Shown: positions 36,216 through 46,159 of the stretch, piece after piece
Numbering within the stretch: position 1 is the stretch's first letter
Layout of the letters: every line of letters begins with the position of its first letter
Origin: Bacteroidia bacterium
GTDB taxonomy: Bacteria; Bacteroidota; Bacteroidia; Cytophagales; JAAEPT01
DNA length: 64,000 bases
Assembly (NCBI GenBank): GCA_030431525.1
Contig: JAUIJC010000002.1
Coordinates: forward strand, 62,001-126,000
Direction: 5' to 3'
The notes under the pieces: generated by a model
The model's input: only the letters and a program-made list of their open reading frames with translations
Database searches by the model: none
What the model was told of the DNA's origin: nothing
Translations under genes and position numbers: made by a program

Positions 36216-37184
36216 ATGGATTACCTGATTTACCTCGCGGTGTTTGCGGGCTTGTTTTTGTTGATCAACGGCTACTTCAAGTTGGCTGATAAGTTCAATA
36301 TCATTGACAAACCCAACGAGCGCAGTTCACACACTGAAATTACCATTCGTGGTGGTGGAGTTGTATTCTACCTTGCCTCCATGTTGTTCTTTGCGCTCTA
36401 TGGCTTTCAGTTTCCCTATTTCTTTTTGGGTTTGAGCTTGGTGGCTGGCGTGAGTCTTCTCGACGATATTTATTCCCTTTCCAACAAACTTCGCTTTGGC
36501 ATCCAATTATCGGCGGTACTGCTGTTGGCGTTCCAGCTTGGTGTTTTTGGTGAAGCGTGGTGGTTGATTCCTGTTATTGTGATTGTGGCGGTAGGGGTGA
36601 TTAATGCCTACAACTTTATGGATGGCATCAACGGAATCACAGGTATGTATAGCTTAGTGCTGTTGGGGTCACTTTACTTAATTGATTGGGCGATGGTGGA
36701 TTTCATCGACGGGGATTTGCCACTGTATGTTGGCCTTTCCTTGTTGGTTTTTGGCTTCTACAATTTCCGACGCAAGGCCAAATGTTTTGCCGGAGATGTG
36801 GGAAGCGTTGCCTTGGCTTTCTTGGTGCTATTCCTTTTGGGCAAATTGATTCTTCAAACTCAAAACCTCAGCTATGTGCTGTTGCTTGGTTTGTACGGTG
36901 CAGATTCTATTCTTACCATAGTCCACCGATTGATCAAAAAGGAAAACATTTTTGAGGCGCACAGGTCTCATCTTTATCAATACATGGTGCACACTGGTAA
37001 GTGGACTCACCTTCAGGTAGCGGGCTTTTATGCCTTGATGCAATTATTGGTCAATGCCATTTTGTTGGGAGGTTTGGAAAACCGATTGGACCCTGTAATA
37101 ATGAGTCTTGGTGTCCTTGTGGTATTGGCTATTTTTTATGTGGTCTGGAAAAGGCATTACGTCCGTTTGGAGGCCAGTAATTAA
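36216..37184 (+). CDS. Glycosyltransferase family 4 (WecA/MraY-like undecaprenyl-phosphate sugar-1-P transferase)
   Basis: DKPNERSSHTEITIRGGGVVFYL; NAYNFMDGINGITGMY; AHRSHLYQYM. Confidence 0.93.
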   Translation: MDYLIYLAVFAGLFLLINGYFKLADKFNIIDKPNERSSHTEITIRGGGVVFYLASMLFFALYGFQFPYFFLGLSLVAGVSLLDDIYSLSNKLRFGIQLSAVLLLAFQLGVFGEAWWLIPVIVIVAVGVINAYNFMDGINGITGMYSLVLLGSLYLIDWAMVDFIDGDLPLYVGLSLLVFGFYNFRRKAKCFAGDVGSVALAFLVLFLLGKLILQTQNLSYVLLLGLYGADSILTIVHRLIKKENIFEAHRSHLYQYMVHTGKWTHLQVAGFYALMQLLVNAILLGGLENRLDPVIMSLGVLVVLAIFYVVWKRHYVRLEASN

Positions 37185-37189
37185 CAAGC

Positions 37190-38308
37190 ATGGAAGAAAA
37201 AATCTGGCTTTCATCTCCACATTTTGAAGGAACTGAAGGCGCGCTTCTTCAAGAAGTTTTGATGCCTCAGGGTGGAGGGGAACAGCTTTATGCCCAATTG
37301 CCCAAGTTTGAAAAGCAATTGGAAGAACTATTGGGAGTTCCTGCAATAGCCTTGAATTCAGGAACCTCGGCGCTACACCTTGCGCTTCGCCTATTGGGTG
37401 TGGAAAAGGGGGATGAGGTGCTTTGTCCGACCTTTACTTTTTCCGCTGCTGTTAATCCAATTCTTTATCAAGGTGCCAAGCCTGTATTCATCGACAGCGA
37501 GCAGGAGACTTGGAACATGTGCCCAGAATTACTTCGGGAGGCCATTTTAGATCGTCGTTCCAAAGGAGGGAAGCTCAAGGCAATCATGTTGGTGCACAAT
37601 TATGGTGTGCCTGGAAAGCTTGATGAACTGTTTGAAGTGGCTGAGGAGTTCGATCTCCCAGTCATTGAGGATGCTGCTGAAGCCCTTGGAGGAAAATATG
37701 ACGGAAAACCCTTGGGTGCTTTTGGTCGTATGGGCATTCTTTCCTTCAATTTGAATAAGATTATTACGGCGACTGGTGGAGGGGCATTGGTCTCCGAGAA
37801 TAAGGACTTGTTGGCTCAGGGGCTTCATTTGGCAACACAAGCCAAAGATGGATCTGGACATTACCAACATTCCACTCTCGGTTTCAATTATCGAATGAGT
37901 CCTTTGCTTGCAGCCTTGGGTGGAGCCCAGCTAAAAATGCTTGAACAGCGGGTGGAGAAGCGCCGTCAGCTGTTTAAAGAATATCAAGCTTCATTGGAAA
38001 CTGTTGAGGGGCTTACCTTTCAGCAGGAAGAAAAAAAGGCTTGTTCCAACCGCTGGCTTACTTGCTTGAAACTACCGAATGGTATCGCTCCAGTGCAAGT
38101 CCTACAGCAAATGGCTGCTCGTGGTGTTGAGCTGAAGCAATTATGGAAGCCAATGCACCAGCAACCCGTTTTTGAAGGTTTCCCAAGCTACTTAAATGGG
38201 GTGTCTCAAAACCTCTTTGAACAAGGTCTTTGTCTGCCTTCAAGTTCCTCACTCACAACTGGGCAAATGACAAAAGTGACTCAATACTTACATGAACTCG
38301 TGGGCTGA
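37190..38308 (+). CDS. DegT/DnrJ/EryC1/StrS-family aminotransferase
   Basis: LNSGTSALHLALRLLGVEKGDEVLCPTFTFSAAVNPI; EDAAEALGGKYDGKPLG. Confidence 0.95.
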   Translation: MEEKIWLSSPHFEGTEGALLQEVLMPQGGGEQLYAQLPKFEKQLEELLGVPAIALNSGTSALHLALRLLGVEKGDEVLCPTFTFSAAVNPILYQGAKPVFIDSEQETWNMCPELLREAILDRRSKGGKLKAIMLVHNYGVPGKLDELFEVAEEFDLPVIEDAAEALGGKYDGKPLGAFGRMGILSFNLNKIITATGGGALVSENKDLLAQGLHLATQAKDGSGHYQHSTLGFNYRMSPLLAALGGAQLKMLEQRVEKRRQLFKEYQASLETVEGLTFQQEEKKACSNRWLTCLKLPNGIAPVQVLQQMAARGVELKQLWKPMHQQPVFEGFPSYLNGVSQNLFEQGLCLPSSSSLTTGQMTKVTQYLHELVG

Positions 38309-38401
38309 TTTTGGCCTAAAAAATCTATCTTTGTATTAAATCTAAAAGACTGGCCCTAACGTATATCCCCCAGTTTTTTTGTTTGATTTAATTTCCATTT
38401 T

Positions 38402-40357
38402 ATGGAGCCCCTGTATCCCTTAAAGAAATTGGCGCTGAATTATTCCAACCGCTTTGTATCCAAGTGGCTGGTGTTGTCAATTGACCTTTTTCTCACCTTT
38501 AGCATTTTTGTTTTCTCCTTTTTGCTTCGTTTCAACCTTTCGGTAGAAAAAATGCCCTGGGAGGATGTTGAGCATAAATTGCTGTGGATGCTGGCCGTTT
38601 ATGGCTTTAGCTTCTTTGTGTTCCGTTCCTTTTCGGGAGTGATTCGACACACCTCATTGAACGATGCCATTCGCGTGGCAAAGGCAAGTTTCTTCGCCGC
38701 TTCACTTTTGATAATCACCTCCTTTTTCACAGGAAAAACGAGTTTGGATGAATTCTTTTTCATTCCGAATTCTGTGATTCTCATCCATTTCTTTATCAAC
38801 CTGATTGTATTGGTTGGAAGCCGAGCGCTATTCAAACTGGGCTATTTTCGGGTCTTGGAAAGTTCACGCGACAAGCTTGATCTTCAGAAGACCAAGGTGT
38901 TGATCTATGGTGCGGGCCAATCAGGCATTGTCACTAAAAACACCCTTTTACAGGAAAAGCGTGTAAAGTATCACATTGTCGCTTTCTTGGATGACAACCC
39001 ATCCATGGCTGGAAAGAAGATTCAGGATATTCCTGTTTTGTGTCCTAAGCGAGATGGTCTTGACAATATTTTGGAACAGGCGGAAGCCGAGGAAGTGGTG
39101 ATTGCCATTCAGAATGTGCATCCTGAACGTAAGCGTCGGATGATTGATGCTTGCTTGAAGCATCAGATGCAGGTCAAAGTTGTTCCTTCAATCAAGAGTT
39201 GGGTGAATGGCGAGTTTAACGCCAAGCAGTTGAAACAAGTCCGCATTGAGGATTTGTTGGGTCGTGATCCAATCAACTTGGACAAAGAGAATGTCGCTAA
39301 TGAGGTAGCGGATAAGGTGGTGCTTGTTACGGGTGCTGCGGGTTCAATTGGCAGTGAGATTTCCCGTCAATTGCTGCATTATAAACCCAAGCAAGTCATT
39401 CTCCTCGACCAAGGCGAATCTCCATTGTACGATTTGGAGTTTGAGCTGAAACAGACCATAAAGGAGCTGGATTTATTTAAGGTTGTGGTTGCTGATATTT
39501 GCAATTATGACCGTCTGCGTTCTGTTTTTGAGCACTTCAAGCCACACATGGTTTTTCATGCGGCAGCTTACAAGCACGTACCATTGATGGAAGAGCATCC
39601 CGTTGAAGGTGTTTCCGTGAATGTTTTTGGGACAAAAAATGTTGCGGACTTGTCGGTTGATTTTGGCGTGGAGAAGTTCGTAATGGTTTCCACAGACAAG
39701 GCAGTGAACCCAACGAATGTGATGGGTGCCACCAAGCGTGTTGCCGAGATTTATACCCAAAGTCTGAATGGTTGTTCACATGTGAAAACTAAGTTTGTGA
39801 CCACCCGTTTTGGAAATGTTTTGGGCTCGAACGGTTCTGTGATTCCATTGTTTAGGAAACAGATTGAAAATGGTGGACCGTTGTTGGTGACCCACAAGGA
39901 GATCACCCGTTTCTTTATGACGATTCCAGAGGCCTGCCAATTGGTTTTGGAAGCTGGAACAATGGGACAGGGCGGAGAGATTTTCGTCTTTGATATGGGC
40001 GAGTCGGTGAAGATTTATGATATCGCCCGCAAGATGATTAAGCTTTCTGGGTTAGAGCCTGACCGTGATATCAAAATTGAAATCATGGGTCTTCGTCCAG
40101 GAGAGAAATTGTATGAGGAGCTTCTCAATGTGAAGGAGAATACCACTGAGACCCATCATCCAAAAATTATGATTGGAAAGGTAAGGGAATATGCCATTGC
40201 GGACGTGGTGGCTTCTTTGGAGGGATTGGAGGAAATGCTTTCTCTGCAAAACACCATGGGCGTTGTGAAATCCTTGAAAACGATTGTTCCTGAGTACATC
40301 AGTCAGAATTCTGTATTTGAGCAGCTCGACAAAGAAAAAGTGACGACATCATCTTAA
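38402..40357 (+). CDS. FlaA1/CapD/WbpM-like polysaccharide biosynthesis nucleoside-diphosphate sugar epimerase/dehydratase
   Basis: N-terminal TM region; KVVLVTGAAGSIGSEISRQLL; AAAYKHVPLMEEHPVEGVSVNVFGT. Confidence 0.95.
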   Translation: MEPLYPLKKLALNYSNRFVSKWLVLSIDLFLTFSIFVFSFLLRFNLSVEKMPWEDVEHKLLWMLAVYGFSFFVFRSFSGVIRHTSLNDAIRVAKASFFAASLLIITSFFTGKTSLDEFFFIPNSVILIHFFINLIVLVGSRALFKLGYFRVLESSRDKLDLQKTKVLIYGAGQSGIVTKNTLLQEKRVKYHIVAFLDDNPSMAGKKIQDIPVLCPKRDGLDNILEQAEAEEVVIAIQNVHPERKRRMIDACLKHQMQVKVVPSIKSWVNGEFNAKQLKQVRIEDLLGRDPINLDKENVANEVADKVVLVTGAAGSIGSEISRQLLHYKPKQVILLDQGESPLYDLEFELKQTIKELDLFKVVVADICNYDRLRSVFEHFKPHMVFHAAAYKHVPLMEEHPVEGVSVNVFGTKNVADLSVDFGVEKFVMVSTDKAVNPTNVMGATKRVAEIYTQSLNGCSHVKTKFVTTRFGNVLGSNGSVIPLFRKQIENGGPLLVTHKEITRFFMTIPEACQLVLEAGTMGQGGEIFVFDMGESVKIYDIARKMIKLSGLEPDRDIKIEIMGLRPGEKLYEELLNVKENTTETHHPKIMIGKVREYAIADVVASLEGLEEMLSLQNTMGVVKSLKTIVPEYISQNSVFEQLDKEKVTTSS

Positions 40358-40441
40358 GACAGTAATGATTCTACCACTGAGAAATTGGGTTATACGCCCA
40401 TTTTTTAGTGTTTTTTGTAGAAAATCAATTAACTTCTAACA

Positions 40442-42088
40442 ATGATTCAAAAGAAGTTTATTCCAGGTATTGGCACATATGTCGCCGTAGCAATGCTCGG
40501 TCTCTTGTTGCTATTGGGCGGTTTGTCGTGGGGGGTAATTGCCTACCACGTGGAGCGCATGCATGAGAACATGGTTCTCAATCAGCAAATTGACTTGGAG
40601 AAAGACCGATATACAAGGCTTACCAATTTAAAGCTTGTTGCTTCTGAGATTAACGGTCATGTCACTTCTGCAAGTTTGGAAGTACATGAAATTGTGGAGC
40701 AAGAAGATCATTCGGCCTCTTTTGATTTTTCTAAGCGACGAGAGGAGCTCTGGCAAAAGGAAATCATGCCATCCTTGATCATGTTAGAATCCCAGATCGA
40801 GCGAAGTGGTTTTTCGGATAATACCAAAAAGGTGATTGCCAGCTTTGTGGCTGATGTGCGTACAAACTTGGCTTTGCAGGACAAAATCTTGTCCGATTTC
40901 CGTGCTGGGCAGCTGGATTATGATTGGCGTTCGGAATTGGATCATGCCCTCATCAATAGGGTTTGGACAAGACATGACCAGTTATTGGATTTGGAGAAAG
41001 ACTTTCAGGTTGGCACTTACAAAGCTTATGACCTGAAAAAGAATTTACCTGTTTACTTGTGGACTCTTGGTGTTCTCGCTTTGTTCTTGGCGGGGGTGAT
41101 TTACCGTTTGTTGGTCCATAAGCTTCGAAAGCCAATCAACGATTTGGAGGAATACATTTGTACGTTGGAAGAGGGAGAATTTCCTGAGCCAATCCGTGTA
41201 AAGACCAAGGAATACCGTCCGATGGCGGCCAGCTTGTTCTCAATTTCTGAAGGGCTTCACCAGATTTATGGCTTTGCCAAAAATGTTGGTCAGGGGCATT
41301 TGGCAGGAAAAGATGAGAACACGTTTAAGCGCAAAGGCATTTTGGGTAATGCCTTGGGTGACATGCAAGAAAGCCTCACTCGCGTAGCCAAGGGAGACAG
41401 CCAACGTCAGCATATCAATGAAGGCTTGGCCAAGTTCTCTGAAATTCTTGGTAACAACGGTAACAACTTGGAGCGATTTGGTGAAGAGGTAATTGTCAAC
41501 TTGGTGAAGTTCCTCAATGCTAACCAAGGCGCTATTTTCGTGGTGAATGATGAGGAGCCTGAAAATGAGTTCTTGGAGTTGAAGGCTAGTTACGCCTACG
41601 ATAAAAAGAAGTTTATCCAGAAGCAGATTAAACGTGGTCAAGGTTTGGTTGGGCAGGCGTGGTTGGAGATGGAGCCAATTTACATGACCAAAGTGCCGGA
41701 GGATTTTGTGAACATTACCTCTGGTCTTGGTGAGTCCACTCCACGCTGCGTGCTAATCATTCCATTGAAATTCAACGATAAAGTTCAGGGTGTCATCGAA
41801 TTGGCTTCCTTTAAGGCGCTTCAGGATTACGAACTTGGCTTTGTTGAAAAGGTAACAGAGAGTATTTCGGCTGCCTTGTCTTCGGTAAAAGTGAACGACC
41901 GTACACAGGAACTCCTTAAGCGCTCGGAACAGTTGGCGACACAAATGAGGGCCCAAGAGGAGGAGACCCGCAAGAATGTTGAGGAATTGCGTGTTACCCA
42001 AGAGGAATCTCAAAAACGTGAAGAGCGCTATATCCGTGAGATTCGTCGCCTCAAAAAGAGAATTCAAGAATTTGAGCAGGTGTTTTAA
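40442..42088 (+). CDS. Membrane-anchored GAF-domain sensor protein
   Basis: Two TM helices, HAMP-like linker, GAF region (RGQGLVGQAWLEMEPIYMTKVPEDFVNITSGLGESTPRCVLIIPL), C-terminal coiled coil. Confidence 0.85.
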   Translation: MIQKKFIPGIGTYVAVAMLGLLLLLGGLSWGVIAYHVERMHENMVLNQQIDLEKDRYTRLTNLKLVASEINGHVTSASLEVHEIVEQEDHSASFDFSKRREELWQKEIMPSLIMLESQIERSGFSDNTKKVIASFVADVRTNLALQDKILSDFRAGQLDYDWRSELDHALINRVWTRHDQLLDLEKDFQVGTYKAYDLKKNLPVYLWTLGVLALFLAGVIYRLLVHKLRKPINDLEEYICTLEEGEFPEPIRVKTKEYRPMAASLFSISEGLHQIYGFAKNVGQGHLAGKDENTFKRKGILGNALGDMQESLTRVAKGDSQRQHINEGLAKFSEILGNNGNNLERFGEEVIVNLVKFLNANQGAIFVVNDEEPENEFLELKASYAYDKKKFIQKQIKRGQGLVGQAWLEMEPIYMTKVPEDFVNITSGLGESTPRCVLIIPLKFNDKVQGVIELASFKALQDYELGFVEKVTESISAALSSVKVNDRTQELLKRSEQLATQMRAQEEETRKNVEELRVTQEESQKREERYIREIRRLKKRIQEFEQVF

Positions 42089-42103
42089 TCACTTTGATGC
42101 TAT

Positions 42104-42145
42104 AAAAAAGGGCTCGGTAGCAAAATGCTGCCGAGCCCTTTTTTA
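42104..42145. terminator. Terminator AAAGGGCTCGGTAGCAAAATGCTGCCGAGCCCTTTTTT
   Basis: Long GC stem with T-tract between convergent genes. Confidence 0.92.
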
Positions 42146-42152
42146 TAGCGGA

Positions 42153-43412
42153 TTAATGAGTCAATAGCTCTTTTTCTTGAGGAATCTTATTTAGACATAA
42201 TTCCTTAAGAAGATTACTGAGCCCATCTTCATTGTCGAGTTTGTTACCAACCAATTTGGCTTGCTTTCGAAGCTCTTTGTCATGGACCAAAACCTCTATG
42301 GTGTGGACTAATTTTTTAAGATTCAGCCTTGCCCTTGGAATTGGTTTCGGTCCAATGCCTTGTTCAAAAACCGACTTGGCAAAATGGAACTGGTCTACCA
42401 TATAAGGTACAACTAACTGTGGTGTACCTGATTTTGCAGAAATAGCCGTGGTCCCTGAGCCCCCATGATGGATGATTCCAGACAGTTTTGGGAAAAGCAC
42501 TGCATGGGGTGTAGGTCCAATGACTTTTACATGGTCAGGGAGATTTTCATCACCAAGATTGGCCCAGCCTTTTGATAATAGAAGGCGCACATTCGCCTTC
42601 TTCGAGGCTTCCACCAACAATCGTGTAGTCTGCTCAGGCTTGGGGTCAATCATACTCCCGAATCCAGCATAGATGACAGGCTGTTCGCTGGATTCAATAA
42701 AATCAAGAATGTCCTTGTCCAATTCTTCCTCTTTTTGTGGGAAGAAAAGGAAACCGGTTTCCTTCAAATGGTTCAGGTCTTTCGGTAGCGGACAGATATG
42801 TGGGGAAGTAGCAACAATTGGATTATCACCTATATAATGTTTCCAATAATCATTGATTGGCCCCAATCCAAAATCCCGACGACGCCGGTTAATCAATCCA
42901 TTAAAGGTAAGACTGAAGCCCAAGCGGTGACCAAACCAAGTCAGTTGGTTACAAAAGGTTGGTAGGTTTTGGAAAGGAACACTCGTTGGTGGGTGATCGC
43001 TTGAGGGCAACATCTGTGGCGAAAAGCAGATGAACCGATAAGGCACGCCATAAGCCTCAGCCAAACTCGGGCTCGCCATTTGAATCCCTGTGGCCAACAC
43101 CAAGTCATATTCCCCAAAGTTGATTTTTTCCAAATCATTGAACTGATGATGAATATCGGCTCTCAGTCCCTTTGCCAATAGCGCATATCCTTTGATAAGA
43201 TTCGTGGACACTACTTTTGTATGCTCTCGCATCCATTCTTCAAAGTTCCGCCCAACAGGATGAAATGGAACATTCTCCCGTTTTGCCCAATCTGTAAAAT
43301 CTGGTGGGGCGCAAAGGAGAACTTCATGGCCATCGGCTATTAGTCGTTTGGCCAAGGCCATGCTGGGTTGGATATCGCCTAGTGTTCCGAAGGCTGTAAT
43401 GAGAATGTGCAT
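42153..43412 (-). CDS. GT1-family (MGT/UGT-like) glycosyltransferase
   Basis: HILITAFGTLGDIQPSMALAKRL; VIYAGFGSMI; GIIHHGGSGTTAISAKSGTPQLVVPYMVDQFHFA. Confidence 0.92.
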   Translation of the reverse strand: MHILITAFGTLGDIQPSMALAKRLIADGHEVLLCAPPDFTDWAKRENVPFHPVGRNFEEWMREHTKVVSTNLIKGYALLAKGLRADIHHQFNDLEKINFGEYDLVLATGIQMASPSLAEAYGVPYRFICFSPQMLPSSDHPPTSVPFQNLPTFCNQLTWFGHRLGFSLTFNGLINRRRRDFGLGPINDYWKHYIGDNPIVATSPHICPLPKDLNHLKETGFLFFPQKEEELDKDILDFIESSEQPVIYAGFGSMIDPKPEQTTRLLVEASKKANVRLLLSKGWANLGDENLPDHVKVIGPTPHAVLFPKLSGIIHHGGSGTTAISAKSGTPQLVVPYMVDQFHFAKSVFEQGIGPKPIPRARLNLKKLVHTIEVLVHDKELRKQAKLVGNKLDNEDGLSNLLKELCLNKIPQEKELLTH

Positions 43413-43702
43413 ACCAATCTGTCAAAAGAAATGGAGTCCTGTGGGGACTTCTATAAAAGTAGGAAGAATTGGTTTTGGTTCATACGGGTTAAATACTATT
43501 GTTGTTTAGGGATAAAGCACGCATTTTTTGTGACTAAATTTAACCGATTAGATAAGTTGCAATGTGCAATTGACCATTCTTATGTAAAATTTTGTCGCAA
43601 ACATCAGAATACACTATTTTAGAGTTGTCATTATGGGAAATCTAAATTTCGTATCCGTGTATGTACAACCTTTAGCCGAAATGCTAAAAAGAAATTTTAA
43701 AA

Positions 43703-43969
43703 ATGATGCCTACGTATATTGTGATATATGATCTTAGTTCTGACGGAGATTACGATGAACTATACAAAAAACTGAAATCATTCAATGGGTGGGCTAAGAT
43801 AACAGAGTCTGCTTGGGCGATTGGTAGTTCAAAAAAAGCATCCGAAATCAGAGATGAATTGATTCCATTTGCTGGAGTTAATGGCAAATTATTTGTGATT
43901 AAGTCAGGTAAGGCAGCTGCATGGAAAAATGTTATTGCTTCTAATGAATGGCTTAAGAAATTTTTATAA
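43703..43969 (+). CDS. Cas2-fold/SinR-like small protein
   Basis: MPTYIVIYDLSSDGDYDELYKKLKSFNGWAKITESAWAIGSSKKASEIRDELIPF. Confidence 0.65.
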   Translation: MMPTYIVIYDLSSDGDYDELYKKLKSFNGWAKITESAWAIGSSKKASEIRDELIPFAGVNGKLFVIKSGKAAAWKNVIASNEWLKKFL

Positions 43970-43971
43970 GG

Positions 43972-44391
43972 ATGAGTGAGGAGAAAAACGAATCGTATCC
44001 AGTAAAAAGAGGACGTTTTGATTCATTAACTATATATGATGTCACCTCTCAAGAGCTAAAAATTATAGAAAATGGTTCGACAAATTCATTGTATTTGAAT
44101 TTTGCAATTTTCTTATTATCGGTATCTGCTTCTTTTTTTGTGTCAATCTTTACCGTAGACTGGTTTCCAGATTCAACAGAACAAAATGCCCATTTAGTTT
44201 CTTTTATTGTCTTCTTGATAATATCAATATTAACTCTCCTTGTTGGAATTATCTGTGGAATAGTTTGGTATCGTTCACATGATTCCTTTAAAGAAACAAT
44301 TAAAATTATTAAGCAGAGATTAAAGGAAGAAAAAATTGTTAACCCAAATGATGACGAATCAATTGATATTAAGTACTCTGATGATGACTAA
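43972..44391 (+). CDS. Two-TM hypothetical protein, translationally coupled to the Cas2/SinR-like gene
   Basis: TM1 LNFAIFLLSVSASFFVSIF and TM2 VSFIVFLIISILTLLVGIICGIVWY; 2-nt gap after the upstream stop. Confidence 0.7.
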   Translation: MSEEKNESYPVKRGRFDSLTIYDVTSQELKIIENGSTNSLYLNFAIFLLSVSASFFVSIFTVDWFPDSTEQNAHLVSFIVFLIISILTLLVGIICGIVWYRSHDSFKETIKIIKQRLKEEKIVNPNDDESIDIKYSDDD

Positions 44392-44469
44392 GAAATAGTG
44401 AGATTTTTTATTTGTTTATAGGGGTTAAGAATAAATACTTGATTTAAAATAGTCCAAATTGATGAAAGA

Positions 44470-44513
44470 AAAGAAGCCTAAAATAGATTTGTTATTTTAG
44501 GCTTCTTTTTTAC
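44470..44513. terminator. Terminator AAGAAGCCTAAAAT...ATTTTAGGCTTCTTTTTT
   Basis: Strong stem and T-tract. Confidence 0.9.
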
Positions 44514-44527
44514 TACAAAAAAAAATA

Positions 44528-45388
44528 TCACTCAAACTCCTCCACCAAATCTCCCATTTTTCCCATCTGGTAATCCGTAATGGCCTGATTGATTTGAGGG
44601 ATACTGTTCAGTACAAATGGACCGTGGGAGACCACTTCCTCATTTAATGGCTCTCCAATCATAAGAAGTAAGAGGCTTTCTTCGGTGGAAGCAATCTCTA
44701 CTTTTTCACCATCCAACCATGCCAAATGTTTCTTTTTGAGTGGTGTGTCGTTGACGATAGCATTGCCTTTGATTTGGTAGATGGCGCCATTGAAATCCTT
44801 TGGCAAAGGAAGAATGGTTTTTCCTCCAGGTTGGATCTTGATGCTTGCCAAAGTCACAGGGCTGTGGGAAGAAACAGGGCCTTTCACGCCTTGAATTTCT
44901 CCGCTGGCAATACCCAAAATGACTTTTCCGCCGTCCAAGGTAAGCTTTGGAACATCCTTGCCATCCAGATTGAAATAGGTTGGCTGATCCATTTTATGTT
45001 TGGCAGGGGTATTCACCCAAAGCTGGATAAACTCTAAGGTTCCACCATTTTCAGCCAAGTCTTTTGATGGCCGTTCGCTGTGCACCACGCCATGGTCGGC
45101 GTTCATCCACTGAAAACCACCTGGTCCCACTTGCGCTTGGTTGCCCATAGAATCTCGGTGAGTCAGAGTGCCTTCCACGATAAAGCTGACAGGGGAAAAT
45201 CCACGGTGAGGATGGGGTGGAACACCTTTATTTTCTTCCTTTTCACCGCCTGGGAATTTCAGGACGGCATGGTGGAGGAGTAGGAAAGGGTCAACCTGTT
45301 CCACTTGTCGTGAGGGGAGGGCTTGGTCGATGAGTAGACCGCCCATATTGATTTTCTCGGCTCGGATAATGGATTTTATGTTTTTCAT
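44528..45388 (-). CDS. Pirin family protein
   Basis: DPFLLLHHAVLKFPGG...GVPPHPHRGFSPVSFIVEGTLTHRDSMGN. Confidence 0.95.
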   Translation of the reverse strand: MKNIKSIIRAEKINMGGLLIDQALPSRQVEQVDPFLLLHHAVLKFPGGEKEENKGVPPHPHRGFSPVSFIVEGTLTHRDSMGNQAQVGPGGFQWMNADHGVVHSERPSKDLAENGGTLEFIQLWVNTPAKHKMDQPTYFNLDGKDVPKLTLDGGKVILGIASGEIQGVKGPVSSHSPVTLASIKIQPGGKTILPLPKDFNGAIYQIKGNAIVNDTPLKKKHLAWLDGEKVEIASTEESLLLLMIGEPLNEEVVSHGPFVLNSIPQINQAITDYQMGKMGDLVEEFE

Positions 45389-45408
45389 GGCTCTTCAATG
45401 TCTTGATA

Positions 45409-45429
45409 ATAGTTGTTTTAAACAACTAT
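45409..45429. promoter_or_regulatory. Candidate MarR operator ATAGTTGTTT-T-AAACAACTAT
   Basis: Perfect 10-bp arms, 1-nt spacer, upstream of the pirin gene. Confidence 0.6.
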
Positions 45430-45588
45430 GTGGGTTCAGTTTTGGGGACAATTGGCTGATTTACTGAGAGGTTATTTCCTTCAATCAGTTCCTTGCGCTA
45501 TGCTAAGGATGACAGCCTTGCTGGCAGGCCTAAGTTTCCTTTACAGTTTATTCAGAAGCTAAAATCTAAGGTCTAATCTCTAAAGTCT

Positions 45589-46050
45589 CTAAGGCCTTAT
45601 CAGGTCTAAAACACGGCTGAACGCCGAGGCCTGTTCCGTGGTGATTTTGCTTTGAAGGTTCTCATAGTCAAACACCTTTTCAATTTCGGGTTCCAATGCC
45701 TTTAGGATGCCAATGCCTGCCTTGGTGATGGACACCTCAACCCTTCGGCGGTTGGTGGGGCAGGTTTCTCGGATGATGAATTCCTTTTTGACCAGTCGGT
45801 CCATCAGTCGGGTCAGGTCCGAGTTTTTGAACATAATGCGCTCCTTGATTTCATGCACGTACAAGGCCTTAGGGTGACTTCCGTTCAAAATCCTCAGGAT
45901 ATTGTACTGGGGGTGCGTCAATCCGTATTCCTTGAAAACGGCGGAAAGCTTTTGTTCAAAAAGGTCGGCTGTGTACAAAATGTTCAGCATCATGCGCTGG
46001 TGCTCATTTTTGAAGCTCGACTGTAGTTCCTGATCAATTGGTTTTCCCAT
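45589..46050 (-). CDS. MarR family transcriptional regulator
   Basis: YGLTHPQYNILRILNGSHPKALYVHEIKERIMFKNSDLTRLMDRLVKKEFIIRETCPTNRRRVEVSITKAG. Confidence 0.93.
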   Translation of the reverse strand: MGKPIDQELQSSFKNEHQRMMLNILYTADLFEQKLSAVFKEYGLTHPQYNILRILNGSHPKALYVHEIKERIMFKNSDLTRLMDRLVKKEFIIRETCPTNRRRVEVSITKAGIGILKALEPEIEKVFDYENLQSKITTEQASAFSRVLDLIRP

Positions 46051-46054
46051 CTCT

Positions 46055-46072
46055 TTTGTTGTTAACAACAAA
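46055..46072. promoter_or_regulatory. Candidate MarR operator TTTGTTGTTAACAACAAA
   Basis: Perfect 18-bp palindrome at the marR start; GTTGTT core shared with 45409-45429. Confidence 0.6.
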
Positions 46073-46159
46073 TGTTGTGATAAAGTTTTATTTAGTCAAG
46101 GGAGATGCTGGGAAATTTGGGATGTGGTTTTGGTTTAGGAGACAGGGCTTGGAAGTATT

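Noticed and set aside
43703-43969. Cas2-like protein as evidence of a CRISPR-Cas locus
   Set aside because: No cas1, effector genes or spaced repeats nearby; treated as a stand-alone Cas2/SinR-like protein
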